From a virus, in the IMG/VR virus record IMGVR_UViG_3300007623_000026, positions 1-29,484 of that record: a stretch of DNA of 29,484 nt. One strand, written 5' to 3'. Positions within the stretch are counted from its first letter, which is position 1. Each line of letters starts with the position of its first letter. The notes under the pieces were generated by a model, which was not told where the DNA came from, searched no databases, and saw nothing but the letters and a program-made list of their open reading frames with translations. Below, piece after piece: positions 21,419-28,040 of this stretch. The translations under genes were made by a program, and so were the position numbers.

Positions 21419-21805
21419 ATGCTTATTAAATCATTATTAATGAGCGTCTTAGCGGCACTGGCATTCAATGCCAGTGCTCATTCTCAGACGCCGGGATACC
21501 AAAAAGAAATGGCATATTCTGAAACGCATTCTATGGTATATGAAATAAAAAATGAGTTCGATTTTCCTATTGTTCTCAAGGTCAATGTTTTTGAAAAAGA
21601 TGGAATAACACCATCAACAGATTGGACTATCGACAGAGAGCTATTTAAAATGGTTCCGGGTAGCATAAAGAGATTTGCTGTTACATTTAAGACTGAAGAA
21701 GAACGTAAGGTAATTGTTTGCTCTGTACTACATAGGGTAGGATATGAAGAAGAGATACCAACTACTATTACTCGCGTTTGTTCTAGGTTGTGGTTATATA
21801 AATAG
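21419..21805 (+). CDS. Exported PapD-like chaperone N-domain, 128 aa
   Basis: The signal peptide (MLIKSLLMSVLAALAFNASA, cleavage after Ala 20) is followed by about 108 residues that resemble the first immunoglobulin-like domain of pilus chaperones. The sequence has VYEIKNEFDFPIVLKVNVFE, then a variable loop, FKMVPGSIKRFAVTF and KVIVCSVLHRV, which follows the family order N-x-x-x-x-P, then L-x-PG, then strand G. The second domain of true PapD chaperones is absent. Two Cys near the C-terminus could form a disulfide. It lies 10 bases after the pilin-like gene, the order expected of subunit and chaperone. Its end overlaps the next gene by 62 bases. Confidence 0.6.
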   Translation: MLIKSLLMSVLAALAFNASAHSQTPGYQKEMAYSETHSMVYEIKNEFDFPIVLKVNVFEKDGITPSTDWTIDRELFKMVPGSIKRFAVTFKTEEERKVIVCSVLHRVGYEEEIPTTITRVCSRLWLYK

Positions 21806-22151
21806 TACCCATGGCGCGGCAAATGTCACTGATAGGTTTAAAACACATTCAGGGACAGAATGTGAAAGGTCTCATAACTCAGGGAAAGAGTTAGAGCTTA
21901 GTGTAATAGCAGACCCAGAAACAGATGAGAAAAAAGTCATGCTAACAATGACAGTAGAATTCGGAAGAGGTTCATTTGAATCACAACGAATAAACTGTCA
22001 AACAACCATGTTGTTGGAGCAAGATAGAATGTATCTTGAAAACGAAAGATTAAAACTGGAACTGGAGTTGCTAAAACGCAAAGTCAATGGTGACCCCAAT
22101 GCTGGTCAAACTTCGGCTTCTAGTACAACTACGGACGGTGACGATTGGTAA
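21744..22151 (+). CDS. Exported protein or lipoprotein, 135 aa
   Basis: The signal (MKKRYQLLLLAFVLGCG) carries a possible lipobox VLGC with Cys at 16. A type I cleavage near THGA is an alternative. The mature part has a strand-rich domain with two Cys (TECERSH and RINCQTT) and then a charged helix (LEQDRMYLENERLKLELELLKRK), likely a coiled coil, ending in a Ser/Thr/Asp tail. No in-frame Met exists between the signal and residue about 63, so the 62-base overlap with the previous gene must be real if this protein is exported. It probably belongs to the same exported set. Function unknown. Confidence 0.65.
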   Translation: MKKRYQLLLLAFVLGCGYINSTHGAANVTDRFKTHSGTECERSHNSGKELELSVIADPETDEKKVMLTMTVEFGRGSFESQRINCQTTMLLEQDRMYLENERLKLELELLKRKVNGDPNAGQTSASSTTTDGDDW

Positions 22152-22163
22152 AGGAGAATAACT

Positions 22164-22217
22164 ATGGTCTTACTAATGCTATTATTTCTTATATTTATTG
22201 TGGTACAAGAAGTTTGA
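22164..22217 (+). CDS. Tiny hydrophobic peptide, 17 aa
   Basis: AAAGGAG stands 7 bases before the ATG, an excellent ribosome site. The frame reads MVLLMLLFLIFIVVQEV and stops at 22217, so almost the whole peptide is one membrane segment. It follows the exported genes by 12 bases. Small membrane peptides of this type exist in bacteria and phages, but such short frames also arise by chance. The ribosome site is the main support. Confidence 0.4.
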   Translation: MVLLMLLFLIFIVVQEV

Positions 22218-22250
22218 ACCTGTGCTGTATATCATGACATAACTTCTTTT
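22207..22250 (+). terminator. Possible terminator after the exported-gene operon
   Basis: AAGAAGTT (22207-22214) can pair with AACTTCTT (22241-22248) across a 26-base loop, and TTTT follows. The stem is AU-rich and the loop is long, so the call is tentative. The following 120 bases are pyrimidine-rich with no gene seen. Confidence 0.35.
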
Positions 22251-22371
22251 ACCTATATTACGAAATACAAATCCACCACTGCCAAATCTAACTTTCTTAC
22301 TGTTCCTTACCCTAGGCTCTCCTTGGCTTTATAATTAACTGCAATTATTTATCTTTTTTAAGCAAAAAATG

Positions 22372-22399
22372 TTGACTTACACTGCGATTATGTTATCAT
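22372..22399 (+). promoter_or_regulatory. Extended -10 sigma70 promoter
   Basis: TTGACT (22372-22377), 16 bases, then TATCAT (22394-22399) preceded by TGT as an extended -10. It serves the gene at 22433. Confidence 0.75.
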
Positions 22400-22432
22400 A
22401 TAATTATAAACTAAACAGAAAGGCGAACTACC

Positions 22433-22894
22433 ATGAAAATTGAAATTGGCAAAACATACAGTGTAACAAATGCTACCAAACGCACATTCATTGAAGTAAA
22501 CTACATGACAGGTCCGGGCAAAGCTAAGTTTCCTAATCTTAGCCGTGTTATGACTTGGCGTGGTGGCACAATGATAGTCAATGTCAAATATGAACCAGAA
22601 GTAGATTTGCTCCAAGCGGCAGTAGATGCTGGTGAATCATACGATGACCTTCTTGAGTTTGACATGTTTGAAGAGGCTTACTTAGATAGCACATGGTCTG
22701 GTGATATTGAAGATTACGAGGCTGGCGATGCTAAAGACCTTAAGAAAGTTGATAAACTTCGCGAAGAGTATTTCAACAATCCAGGTGACTCTTTTGACTT
22801 TATCACATGGCTTGAAGAAGAAAAAGGCTATGAAATGGATGATACCTCTTGGTCTATTGACGGTCCAGTTGAAATTTCATTAATTGAGGAATAA
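22433..22894 (+). CDS. Hypothetical acidic protein, 153 aa
   Basis: AAAGGCGA precedes the ATG by 7 bases and a good promoter lies upstream. Residues 1-60 look beta-rich (MKIEIGKTYSVTNATKRTFI, then VMTWRGGTMIVNVKYEP). The rest is very acidic (DAGESYDDLLEFDMFEEAYL, ending SIDGPVEISLIEE). Charge and size could suit a nucleic-acid mimic or an inhibitor of a host protein, but I see no resemblance to a known one. A new promoter starts 7 bases after its stop, so the gene forms its own unit. Confidence 0.75.
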   Translation: MKIEIGKTYSVTNATKRTFIEVNYMTGPGKAKFPNLSRVMTWRGGTMIVNVKYEPEVDLLQAAVDAGESYDDLLEFDMFEEAYLDSTWSGDIEDYEAGDAKDLKKVDKLREEYFNNPGDSFDFITWLEEEKGYEMDDTSWSIDGPVEISLIEE

Positions 22895-22900
22895 AAAAGG

Positions 22901-22928
22901 TTGACATTGCCTCAAAATGATGTATACT
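22901..22928 (+). promoter_or_regulatory. Sigma70 promoter
   Basis: Exact TTGACA (22901-22906), 16 bases, then TATACT (22923-22928). It drives the 57-aa gene at 22969 and probably the run to 24804. Confidence 0.8.
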
Positions 22929-22968
22929 ATAAGGGTAAGTTGATAAAATTGTGCGATAAGGTGACAAT

Positions 22969-23142
22969 ATGAAAGATTTAAAAAAGTTGACCATTGGTGA
23001 TTACGTTAAGTGTCTCAACAAGGAAGGCTACTTTGAAGTCGTTGCGTTAGAAAGACGAGATGACATTGTTGTCACTTTATCAAACAATCGCAAGATATTG
23101 GCAACATTTGACCATATCGAAGATGTTTTGAATAATAAATAG
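22969..23142 (+). CDS. Small SH3-like protein, 57 aa
   Basis: The ATG at 22969 follows AAGGTGA by about 5 bases and a consensus-like promoter. The product (LTIGDYVKCLNKEGYFEVVA, then DDIVVTLSNNRKILATFD) has the alternating strands and GDYVKC-type opening of a small beta barrel, such as KOW or SH3-like domains that bind RNA or proteins. The end is helical and acidic. It resembles in general form the 94-aa product of 20116, though I see no clear sequence match. Function unknown. Confidence 0.7.
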   Translation: MKDLKKLTIGDYVKCLNKEGYFEVVALERRDDIVVTLSNNRKILATFDHIEDVLNNK

Positions 23143-23179
23143 AATAAATACTAAACTTGACTAGATACTAGAGGTAAAT

Positions 23180-23611
23180 ATGAATATTGATAAGTTTTGC
23201 GAAACAGTTGTAAAAGAATACAAAAAGAAATTCCCAAAAGCATGGATTGTTGCTCATAAGCGTAAGCTATTAGGCGAGGTTGTTTACATTTCTTTTGGTG
23301 TTCAGGAGAAGAAAAATCTATCTGGTGGTTATGAAGAAAATGACCCAGCACAGCACAAATTCATGATTCATGATGTTAAAGATGGTGAGTTCAGTTCGGA
23401 CAAAATCACTCTAGATGTTGTTGTTGGTGGTTCATTGTATATCAAGCCAGCAGAAGGTAGCTACATGGCATATGATAAAGTAAAAATTGGTCTTCGTAAA
23501 AAAACAGGAACCCCTGAGCAAATAATCACACATTTGACTAAGTATTTTTCTAAACTTGATAAAGTTGTCAAGGATGAGAAAAAGAAAGGTACTCTAGCTC
23601 ATAAAATTTAA
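23180..23611 (+). CDS. Hypothetical protein, 143 aa
   Basis: AGAGGT precedes the ATG by 6 bases. The chain begins with a basic helix (VVKEYKKKFPKAWIVAHKRK) and then a strand-rich domain (GEVVYISFGVQEKK, ITLDVVVGGSLYIKPAEGSY, DKVKIGLRKKTG). It closes with a Lys-rich helix (LDKVVKDEKKKGTLAHKI). Basic ends suggest contact with nucleic acid. No membrane segment is present. It begins a run of closely spaced genes that includes the STAS protein. Family not recognised. Confidence 0.75.
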   Translation: MNIDKFCETVVKEYKKKFPKAWIVAHKRKLLGEVVYISFGVQEKKNLSGGYEENDPAQHKFMIHDVKDGEFSSDKITLDVVVGGSLYIKPAEGSYMAYDKVKIGLRKKTGTPEQIITHLTKYFSKLDKVVKDEKKKGTLAHKI

Positions 23612-23613
23612 TC

Positions 23614-24090
23614 ATGATTCATTCAGAAGAGCAATGGATTTATATTTGTGACCGTCTCAAGCAAATCGAAGAAGATTTCCAATTCATTAACTTGAATCGC
23701 GAAAATCTTCAAGATATGCTTGGGAATTCTAATGTCTTTATGTTAGAAAATTCAATCTCGACTATTGAGAATGTTTTTAAAAGAATTGACCCTAATGGAT
23801 ATCAGAGATATATTTCAAAGAAAAAAGCAGAAGTCAATACTGAAACTAACGAAATTGAAGAATCAATGGGCGAATTGAGAGCGGATGAACTCGTTTTTTT
23901 GATGAAAAAAGAAGCCAAAGACAAAGAGAACACTGGAGGGGCTGTTGTTTCCTTGCTTGTAAAAGGGAGTATTCGAAAAAGCAATGCTTCGGTGATATGT
24001 ATATCTGGAAAATATCACTACAAAATAGGCATGGAGAAATTTTCAGAAAAATTATTTAAAAAAGAACTTGCCAATAACTATAGGATGTAG
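23614..24090 (+). CDS. Hypothetical protein, 158 aa
   Basis: It starts two bases after the preceding stop without an obvious ribosome site, so it is probably coupled. The N-terminal half is helical (YICDRLKQIEEDFQFINLNR, then NSISTIENVFKRIDPNGYQR). The middle is acidic, and the end has strands and a basic segment (VVSLLVKGSIRKSNASVICI, then FKKELANNYRM). No known motif is seen. Lying two genes upstream of the STAS protein, it could be a partner, but there is no kinase or phosphatase signature. Confidence 0.7.
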   Translation: MIHSEEQWIYICDRLKQIEEDFQFINLNRENLQDMLGNSNVFMLENSISTIENVFKRIDPNGYQRYISKKKAEVNTETNEIEESMGELRADELVFLMKKEAKDKENTGGAVVSLLVKGSIRKSNASVICISGKYHYKIGMEKFSEKLFKKELANNYRM

Positions 24091-24092
24091 TT

Positions 24093-24371
24093 ATGAAATC
24101 AAATGAGTATTTTAATCCATTTCTAGAAATAAATGATTTAAAAGAATTGTTTTCTTCTAGGTCTGAAGAAATTCGAAGAATTGCAATTGTTGCTTTGCGA
24201 AGTGCCATTAGGTCTGAAAGGATTAAAAGACATGATTTGATGAAACTCCTATCTGATACTGATTTAACAGTTCCTGAATTAGAAATGATTCTTGATGTGC
24301 TGATTACTGTTGAAAAATATAGAGTTGACGCATATGAATTAAGTCAATCTCTGACGGACAAAAAATTATGA
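24093..24371 (+). CDS. Helical-repeat-like protein, 92 aa
   Basis: The whole chain is helical with HEAT-like spacing (FSSRSEEIRRIAIVALRSAI, then LLSDTDLTVPELEMILDVLI), possibly two or three helix pairs that form a protein-binding surface. It starts two bases after the previous gene (weak AGGATG) and overlaps the STAS gene by ATGA, so the two are translationally coupled and may act together. No family assigned. Confidence 0.7.
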   Translation: MKSNEYFNPFLEINDLKELFSSRSEEIRRIAIVALRSAIRSERIKRHDLMKLLSDTDLTVPELEMILDVLITVEKYRVDAYELSQSLTDKKL

Positions 24372-24694
24372 AAACAACTATATTTCAAGAACATGATATT
24401 ATTATTGTTCACTTTCCAAGAAGGGTTACTTTTTTCAATTTCCCAGAAGTGGCAAGGTATATAGAGCCATTGTTAGATACAGAAAACAAATTAATAATTG
24501 ATTTAATCGAAACTGAATTTATGGACAGTGTTGGTTTTGCATATCTTCTTAAACTTTCAAATGAAGTAAAGTCGTTTAGTTTACTGTCTCCAAATGAAGT
24601 ATTATTTTCTTTGATGGCTTTATTAAATATTGACGAAAAATTAAATATTGAGCACTCTTTGAAACACTCAATAAAATATCATACAACGGAGTAA
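24368..24694 (+). CDS. STAS-domain protein (anti-sigma antagonist-like), 108 aa
   Basis: The STAS order is visible: a first strand pair (DIIIVHFPRRVTFFNFPEVA), the central strand KLIIDLIETEFMDSVGFAYL (41-60), and the later strand and helix SFSLLSPNEVLFSLMALLNI. In SpoIIAA-type proteins the loop reads DSSG and the second Ser is phosphorylated by the cognate kinase. Here the loop is D53-S54-V55-G56, so the usual acceptor is Val. Such a protein could act as a switch-independent antagonist or a decoy in a host partner-switching system. It is coupled by ATGA to the helical gene before it. STAS proteins are uncommon in phages. Length is normal for a single domain. Confidence 0.75.
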   Translation: MKTTIFQEHDIIIVHFPRRVTFFNFPEVARYIEPLLDTENKLIIDLIETEFMDSVGFAYLLKLSNEVKSFSLLSPNEVLFSLMALLNIDEKLNIEHSLKHSIKYHTTE

Positions 24695-24696
24695 TT

Positions 24697-24804
24697 ATGG
24701 ATATAGAAAGGTTGGCGGAAGTTATTGCTTCTGGAGTACTTGTTTATGTTGTTTTGGTAGGAATATATGAATACTACGAACACAAAAACAAAAAAGGGAG
24801 CTAA
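24697..24804 (+). CDS. Small membrane protein, 35 aa
   Basis: ATG 24697 follows CGGAGT and lies 2 bases after the STAS gene. One membrane segment (ASGVLVYVVLVGIYEYY) is followed by a basic tail (EHKNKKGS), which predicts N-out or tail-in anchoring. The stop codon lies inside the terminator stem. The position after STAS could mean a membrane partner for that system, but this is speculation. Confidence 0.6.
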   Translation: MDIERLAEVIASGVLVYVVLVGIYEYYEHKNKKGS

Positions 24805-24816
24805 AAGCTCCCTTTT
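24792..24816. terminator. Bidirectional intrinsic terminator
   Basis: AAAAGGGAGCT (24792-24802) pairs perfectly with AGCTCCCTTTT (24806-24816) around AAA. T-rich tails occur on both sides, so it can stop the plus-strand run and the converging minus-strand fibre operon. Confidence 0.92.
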
Positions 24817-24832
24817 CTTTATCAAATATATG

Positions 24833-26107
24833 TTATACAGCCGCTTTAATGTAAGAAGCTACAACAGAGTCTGTTGAAATTGGTGCTTCTGAAAGCGTAA
24901 GTGTAACATTGTCGCCAGCAACTGTAAAGTTAGCAGGAGCAAAGTTAGCAGTACCGTTCACATATAGAGTGATTGTACCAGCACGAGCCGCATTTGGTAG
25001 TGTGAAGGTAGTGTTAGAACCATCTTTAGTACCGTTTACAGAACCACCAGTAACAATATCAGACTCGCGAATGATAGTGGTATCATTTTCAATAGTTGTG
25101 ATACGTGTATTGTGAGCTACAATTGATGCCGCATTGGTAGCAATTGCTGTAGCATTGGTGTTGCTGTTTGTTTCAAGCTCATTGATTGCCGCAACGATAG
25201 TAGTCTTGTCTTCTGTAGTTAGAGAAGCAAGAGCACCTACATTTGTAGTTACAGTAGCAACAGCAGTTGCGTTTGTAGCAATGTCAGTTACATTCTGAGC
25301 AATGTTAGCATTCGCAGTAGCGATAGCTGTAGCATTGGTATTTGCGTTTGCATCAACTTCATTGATTGCCGCAACAACAGAGGTTTTAGCATCTGTAGTT
25401 AGTGAAGACAATACGCCCTGATTAGTTGTTAGAGTAGAAATGTTACCAGCATTGGTTGCGATAGCAGTGCCATTAGCAGTAATGTTAGCCGCATTGGTAG
25501 CAATTGCTGTAGCGTTAGTATTGGCATTTGTTTCTAGCTCATTTACAGCATCTACAATCGAAGTTTTAACTTCTGTAGTAAGGGAAGCAAGAGAGCCTAC
25601 ATTTGTATTTGTAGTGTTGATAGAAGTCTGAAGAGCCGCTTCTGCCGCGCCAGCACGAGATGCTTCATTTGAAATAGCAGTAGCATTGTTAGCCGCATCA
25701 AGATTTACTTCGTTGATAGCATCAACAAGCGAAGCCTGAGTATCAGTAGTTAGGTTAGTTAGTGTACCCTCTACTGCTTTAGCTCTGTCTACTTCTGCTG
25801 TCAAGTCAACAATAGTTGCTTTTAGAGCAAGTTCAGAAGTAATAGTTGTTGCGAAATCTGGGTCATTGGCAAGAGCCGATGAGATTTCATTAAGTGTGTT
25901 TAGTAGGTCTGGTGAACCATCTACTAGAGTATCAATCGCGATTTTTACTTTGTTGTCAATAGAGCCAACAACAGTATCTGCACCATTGATTTTAGCAATT
26001 TCGGTGTCAAAACCTGTGAGTCTATCGGTAAACGCGGTGTCTAGTAGTGCTTGGCTAATAGAGCCTGTTAGTAGTTGCGAACTAGCGCGAATTTTAGTTA
26101 ATGCCAT
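24833..26107 (-). CDS. Fibre-like structural protein with repeat shaft, 424 aa
   Basis: The N-terminus (MALTKIRASSQLLTGSISQA, then LLDTAFTDRL) matches a type common in phage fibre or virion proteins. Residues about 95-330 consist of repeated units of the form LTTDAKTSVVAAINEVDANA followed by NTNATAIATNAANI, predicted to form a trimeric coiled coil. The last 80 residues (GSVNGTKDGSNTTFTLPNAA, then VNGTANFAPANFTVAG, ending ASYIKAAV) look like a beta module for joining or binding. AAAGGAA is the ribosome site. It ends at a bidirectional terminator and is last in a three-gene operon read from a late promoter at 26841-26848. Confidence 0.75.
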   Translation of the reverse strand: MALTKIRASSQLLTGSISQALLDTAFTDRLTGFDTEIAKINGADTVVGSIDNKVKIAIDTLVDGSPDLLNTLNEISSALANDPDFATTITSELALKATIVDLTAEVDRAKAVEGTLTNLTTDTQASLVDAINEVNLDAANNATAISNEASRAGAAEAALQTSINTTNTNVGSLASLTTEVKTSIVDAVNELETNANTNATAIATNAANITANGTAIATNAGNISTLTTNQGVLSSLTTDAKTSVVAAINEVDANANTNATAIATANANIAQNVTDIATNATAVATVTTNVGALASLTTEDKTTIVAAINELETNSNTNATAIATNAASIVAHNTRITTIENDTTIIRESDIVTGGSVNGTKDGSNTTFTLPNAARAGTITLYVNGTANFAPANFTVAGDNVTLTLSEAPISTDSVVASYIKAAV

Positions 26108-26135
26108 TTTTTGTTCCTTTTGTTATTGTTGAGGT

Positions 26136-26426
26136 TTAAGAGGTTATTAAAAGTTTGTCTTGGGTGTAAAGGGTCCATTCTGAAGACATAACTAGAGAAT
26201 TAGTATCGGTATCTACCACATAGTCATTGTCGGCACCATACCTTAGTTTGACACCATTCATAAAGACATGCTTTATGGTATGTTGAACAGGGAATGTAAA
26301 TCCAGAAACACCTTCTTCTGGGGCTTGTACATCAACACCAAATTCAAGCTCTGTGGTCTGAGAAGCAAATCCTTGACCTGTACTTGATGTGTTGTAAAAA
26401 CTGCTGATTAAATCACTACCATTCAT
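26136..26426 (-). CDS. Virion-like small protein, 96 aa
   Basis: The product is beta-prone with phage structural flavour: HVFMNGVKLRYGADNDYVVD followed by TNSLVMSSEWTLYTQDKLLI resembles the modules of fibre or tail proteins that read YxNGxxLxxGxDYxxD. No membrane or signal segment is present. It starts one base after the upstream gene ends, with AGAAG as ribosome site, and lies 28 bases before the fibre-like gene. The last gene's C-terminus has a similar module, so the two may form one structure. Confidence 0.65.
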   Translation of the reverse strand: MNGSDLISSFYNTSSTGQGFASQTTELEFGVDVQAPEEGVSGFTFPVQHTIKHVFMNGVKLRYGADNDYVVDTDTNSLVMSSEWTLYTQDKLLITS

Positions 26427-26427
26427 A

Positions 26428-26793
26428 TTAATTCTTCTCGCTTTCTAATACTGACCAAAGTTGACAATCGGGACCACTTAGATAAATGTGAAGTTTTTCT
26501 TCATTTTCCGCCATTGGTACTGGAATTCTATATGTTCCCGGTTTTACAAAATTCATTACAGTCTTATCAACGTTTTCTCCATTGAAAGAAGATACTGAGA
26601 AAGTTTTGTTTGGAATTGATTCTTCTTCTACTGATAGTTCTAGACTAGCGGCACCCGAAATAACTTCTACATATATCAGAACCATTGTTTTGTTAGCTGG
26701 TTCAATAAAAGAAGAAACGCTACCAGAACCTTCGTCAGAAATAGCTTCAAAGTCTTTTTTCCAGTTGTCCCATTTGTTGATTATTGCTGACAT
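26428..26793 (-). CDS. Virion-like protein, 121 aa
   Basis: The frame opens at 26832, but ATG 26793 is chosen because GGAG lies 6 bases before it. A helical head (SAIINKWDNWKKDFEAISDE) is followed by a beta-rich body (ANKTMVLIYVEVISGAASLE, then GTYRIPVPMAENEEKLHIYL), ending in QLWSVLESEKN. The fold could be a small sandwich as in baseplate or fibre connectors. It is the first gene after the minus-strand late promoter, which supports a structural role. No specific family recognised. Confidence 0.65.
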   Translation of the reverse strand: MSAIINKWDNWKKDFEAISDEGSGSVSSFIEPANKTMVLIYVEVISGAASLELSVEEESIPNKTFSVSSFNGENVDKTVMNFVKPGTYRIPVPMAENEEKLHIYLSGPDCQLWSVLESEKN

Positions 26794-26840
26794 GTAATTC
26801 TCCAATTTTAAATTATTTATTAATTCGAACATTTATAGAC

Positions 26841-26848
26841 TATTTATA
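26841..26848 (-). promoter_or_regulatory. T4-type late promoter core, minus strand
   Basis: The plus strand reads TATTTATA, which is TATAAATA on the minus strand. It lies 48 bases upstream of the first gene of the fibre-like operon and two bases from the -35 box of the divergent sigma70 promoter. Confidence 0.7.
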
Positions 26849-26850
26849 AT

Positions 26851-26879
26851 TTGACAAGATGGGGGATATAGACTATACT
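26851..26879 (+). promoter_or_regulatory. Sigma70 promoter
   Basis: Exact TTGACA (26851-26856), 17 bases, then TATACT (26874-26879). It drives the membrane protein gene at 26924 and stands back to back with the minus-strand late promoter. Confidence 0.85.
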
Positions 26880-26923
26880 GGTTCATAACACTAAAACTAT
26901 TTATCATGTACAAAGGAGTCATC

Positions 26924-27982
26924 ATGACAGAAGTTCTCTTGCAAGGACAAAATTATCTATTCTACTTAATTTTCGTAATGATTATCGTAGGAATAATCAA
27001 AGAAAATGAATATTTTGTAGATTTCGTAAATATCCTAATTAAATTTGTTCCATCTAAACGGGCAGTAGTGGCGCTTGTTAGTTTATTTGGTGGAATACTC
27101 CCCATACCCGGAAGGGTCACAGTTTCTGCTGGACTACTTGATACGATTGCTCCGATAGATAATGGTGACACATGCTCAAGGAAATCAAGGTCGAAATTTG
27201 GAATTATAGATTATTTGTCAACTCACATTTATTATCTATTTTCTCCATTGGAAAAAACAATAATAATACCAATGGCTGTACTGTCCTTGACATATTTGGA
27301 AATCCTTCAATACATGCTACCCCTAATTGTAATTTCTTTAGGATATGTTGTCTGGTATATTTTCGGAAAATTGACTGAAAAAGATATTCAAATTAACACT
27401 TCTGATAAGCATATTGATTGGCTAAGATTCACAAGTGGTTCATTGCCTGTTTTTGTCGGTATTGGATTTTTAATTGCGGGGTTTCAGGGTCATCTGGTAT
27501 TTGGTTTGTTGGCTATTTATTATATCATAAAATCTCAAACTTATTGTCCTCGGTGTTGGTTGGAATTCGTTAATTGGAAACTGGTCGGGCTTCTGGCTAT
27601 TGTAATCGCCCTTGGAAATTACATCAAACTGTATGATGGCGATATTCATGCATTTATAGAGAACGGTGCTTTTGATATCACTACCCCAGTTGGCTTTATT
27701 ACAATATCCAGTGTTGCTTTCTTAGCGAGCTTTGCCATGGGTTCATCATCTAAATATGCTGGTATTGTCGCTCTCTTGGCGACTATCTATGGAGTTGAAT
27801 GGCTAACTTGGTTTGTGGTTATTGATTATGCTGGTTACCTACTATCTCCCACTCACAAATGTACACATATCGGCAGAATGTATTTTGGAACACGATTCCG
27901 AGATTACTACACTGTTCTCGGCATATGGTGTATTCTTATGACACTTATCTCCTTTGTAGGATTTAATCCCATATTTTATTAA
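26924..27982 (+). CDS. DUF401-like integral membrane transporter, 352 aa
   Basis: The ATG at 26924 follows AAAGGAG, and the open frame from 26906 includes that ribosome site. About eight to ten membrane segments are visible. Two half-helix-like loops stand out: GGILPIPGRVTVSAGLLDTI (56-75) and VIDYAGYLLSPTHKC (299-313). This pair resembles the LPxPGG and GYxGxLLSPxHxC loops of the DUF401/AF0261 family, related to ion and organic-anion transporters. In that family PGG is usual, and here it is PGR. The CPRC pair at 208-211 is unusual. Substrate cannot be told. A strong sigma70 promoter suggests early expression. Such a transporter in a phage is uncommon. Confidence 0.65.
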   Translation: MTEVLLQGQNYLFYLIFVMIIVGIIKENEYFVDFVNILIKFVPSKRAVVALVSLFGGILPIPGRVTVSAGLLDTIAPIDNGDTCSRKSRSKFGIIDYLSTHIYYLFSPLEKTIIIPMAVLSLTYLEILQYMLPLIVISLGYVVWYIFGKLTEKDIQINTSDKHIDWLRFTSGSLPVFVGIGFLIAGFQGHLVFGLLAIYYIIKSQTYCPRCWLEFVNWKLVGLLAIVIALGNYIKLYDGDIHAFIENGAFDITTPVGFITISSVAFLASFAMGSSSKYAGIVALLATIYGVEWLTWFVVIDYAGYLLSPTHKCTHIGRMYFGTRFRDYYTVLGIWCILMTLISFVGFNPIFY

Positions 27983-27989
27983 ATATATA

Positions 27990-28018
27990 TTGACTGTGCT
28001 CCATTTATCTGCTATGAT
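27990..28018 (+). promoter_or_regulatory. Sigma70 promoter with possible operator
   Basis: TTGACT (27990-27995), 17 bases, then TATGAT (28013-28018). The inverted pair CCATTTA (28001-28007) and TAAATGG (28026-28032) flanks the -10 box. It may be an operator, or a chance repeat in AT-rich DNA. Confidence 0.65.
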
Positions 28019-28040
28019 TATTGGGTAAATGGAGTAAAAT

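Noticed and set aside
22321-22371. Terminator at CCTAGG...CCTTGG or ATAATT...AATTAT with TTTTTT
   Set aside because: The first has a central mismatch and no T tail, and the second is all AU and separated from the T run. Neither is convincing.
23871-23881. CGAATTGAGAG match to the shared early leader
   Set aside because: It lies inside a coding region with no promoter before it and matches only 11 bases. Probably chance.
24909-26132. Several plus-strand open frames opposite the minus-strand fibre gene
   Set aside because: They are shadows of the Ala/Thr/Asn-rich repeat codons. They lack ribosome sites, and the minus-strand product has clear fibre features and a late promoter.
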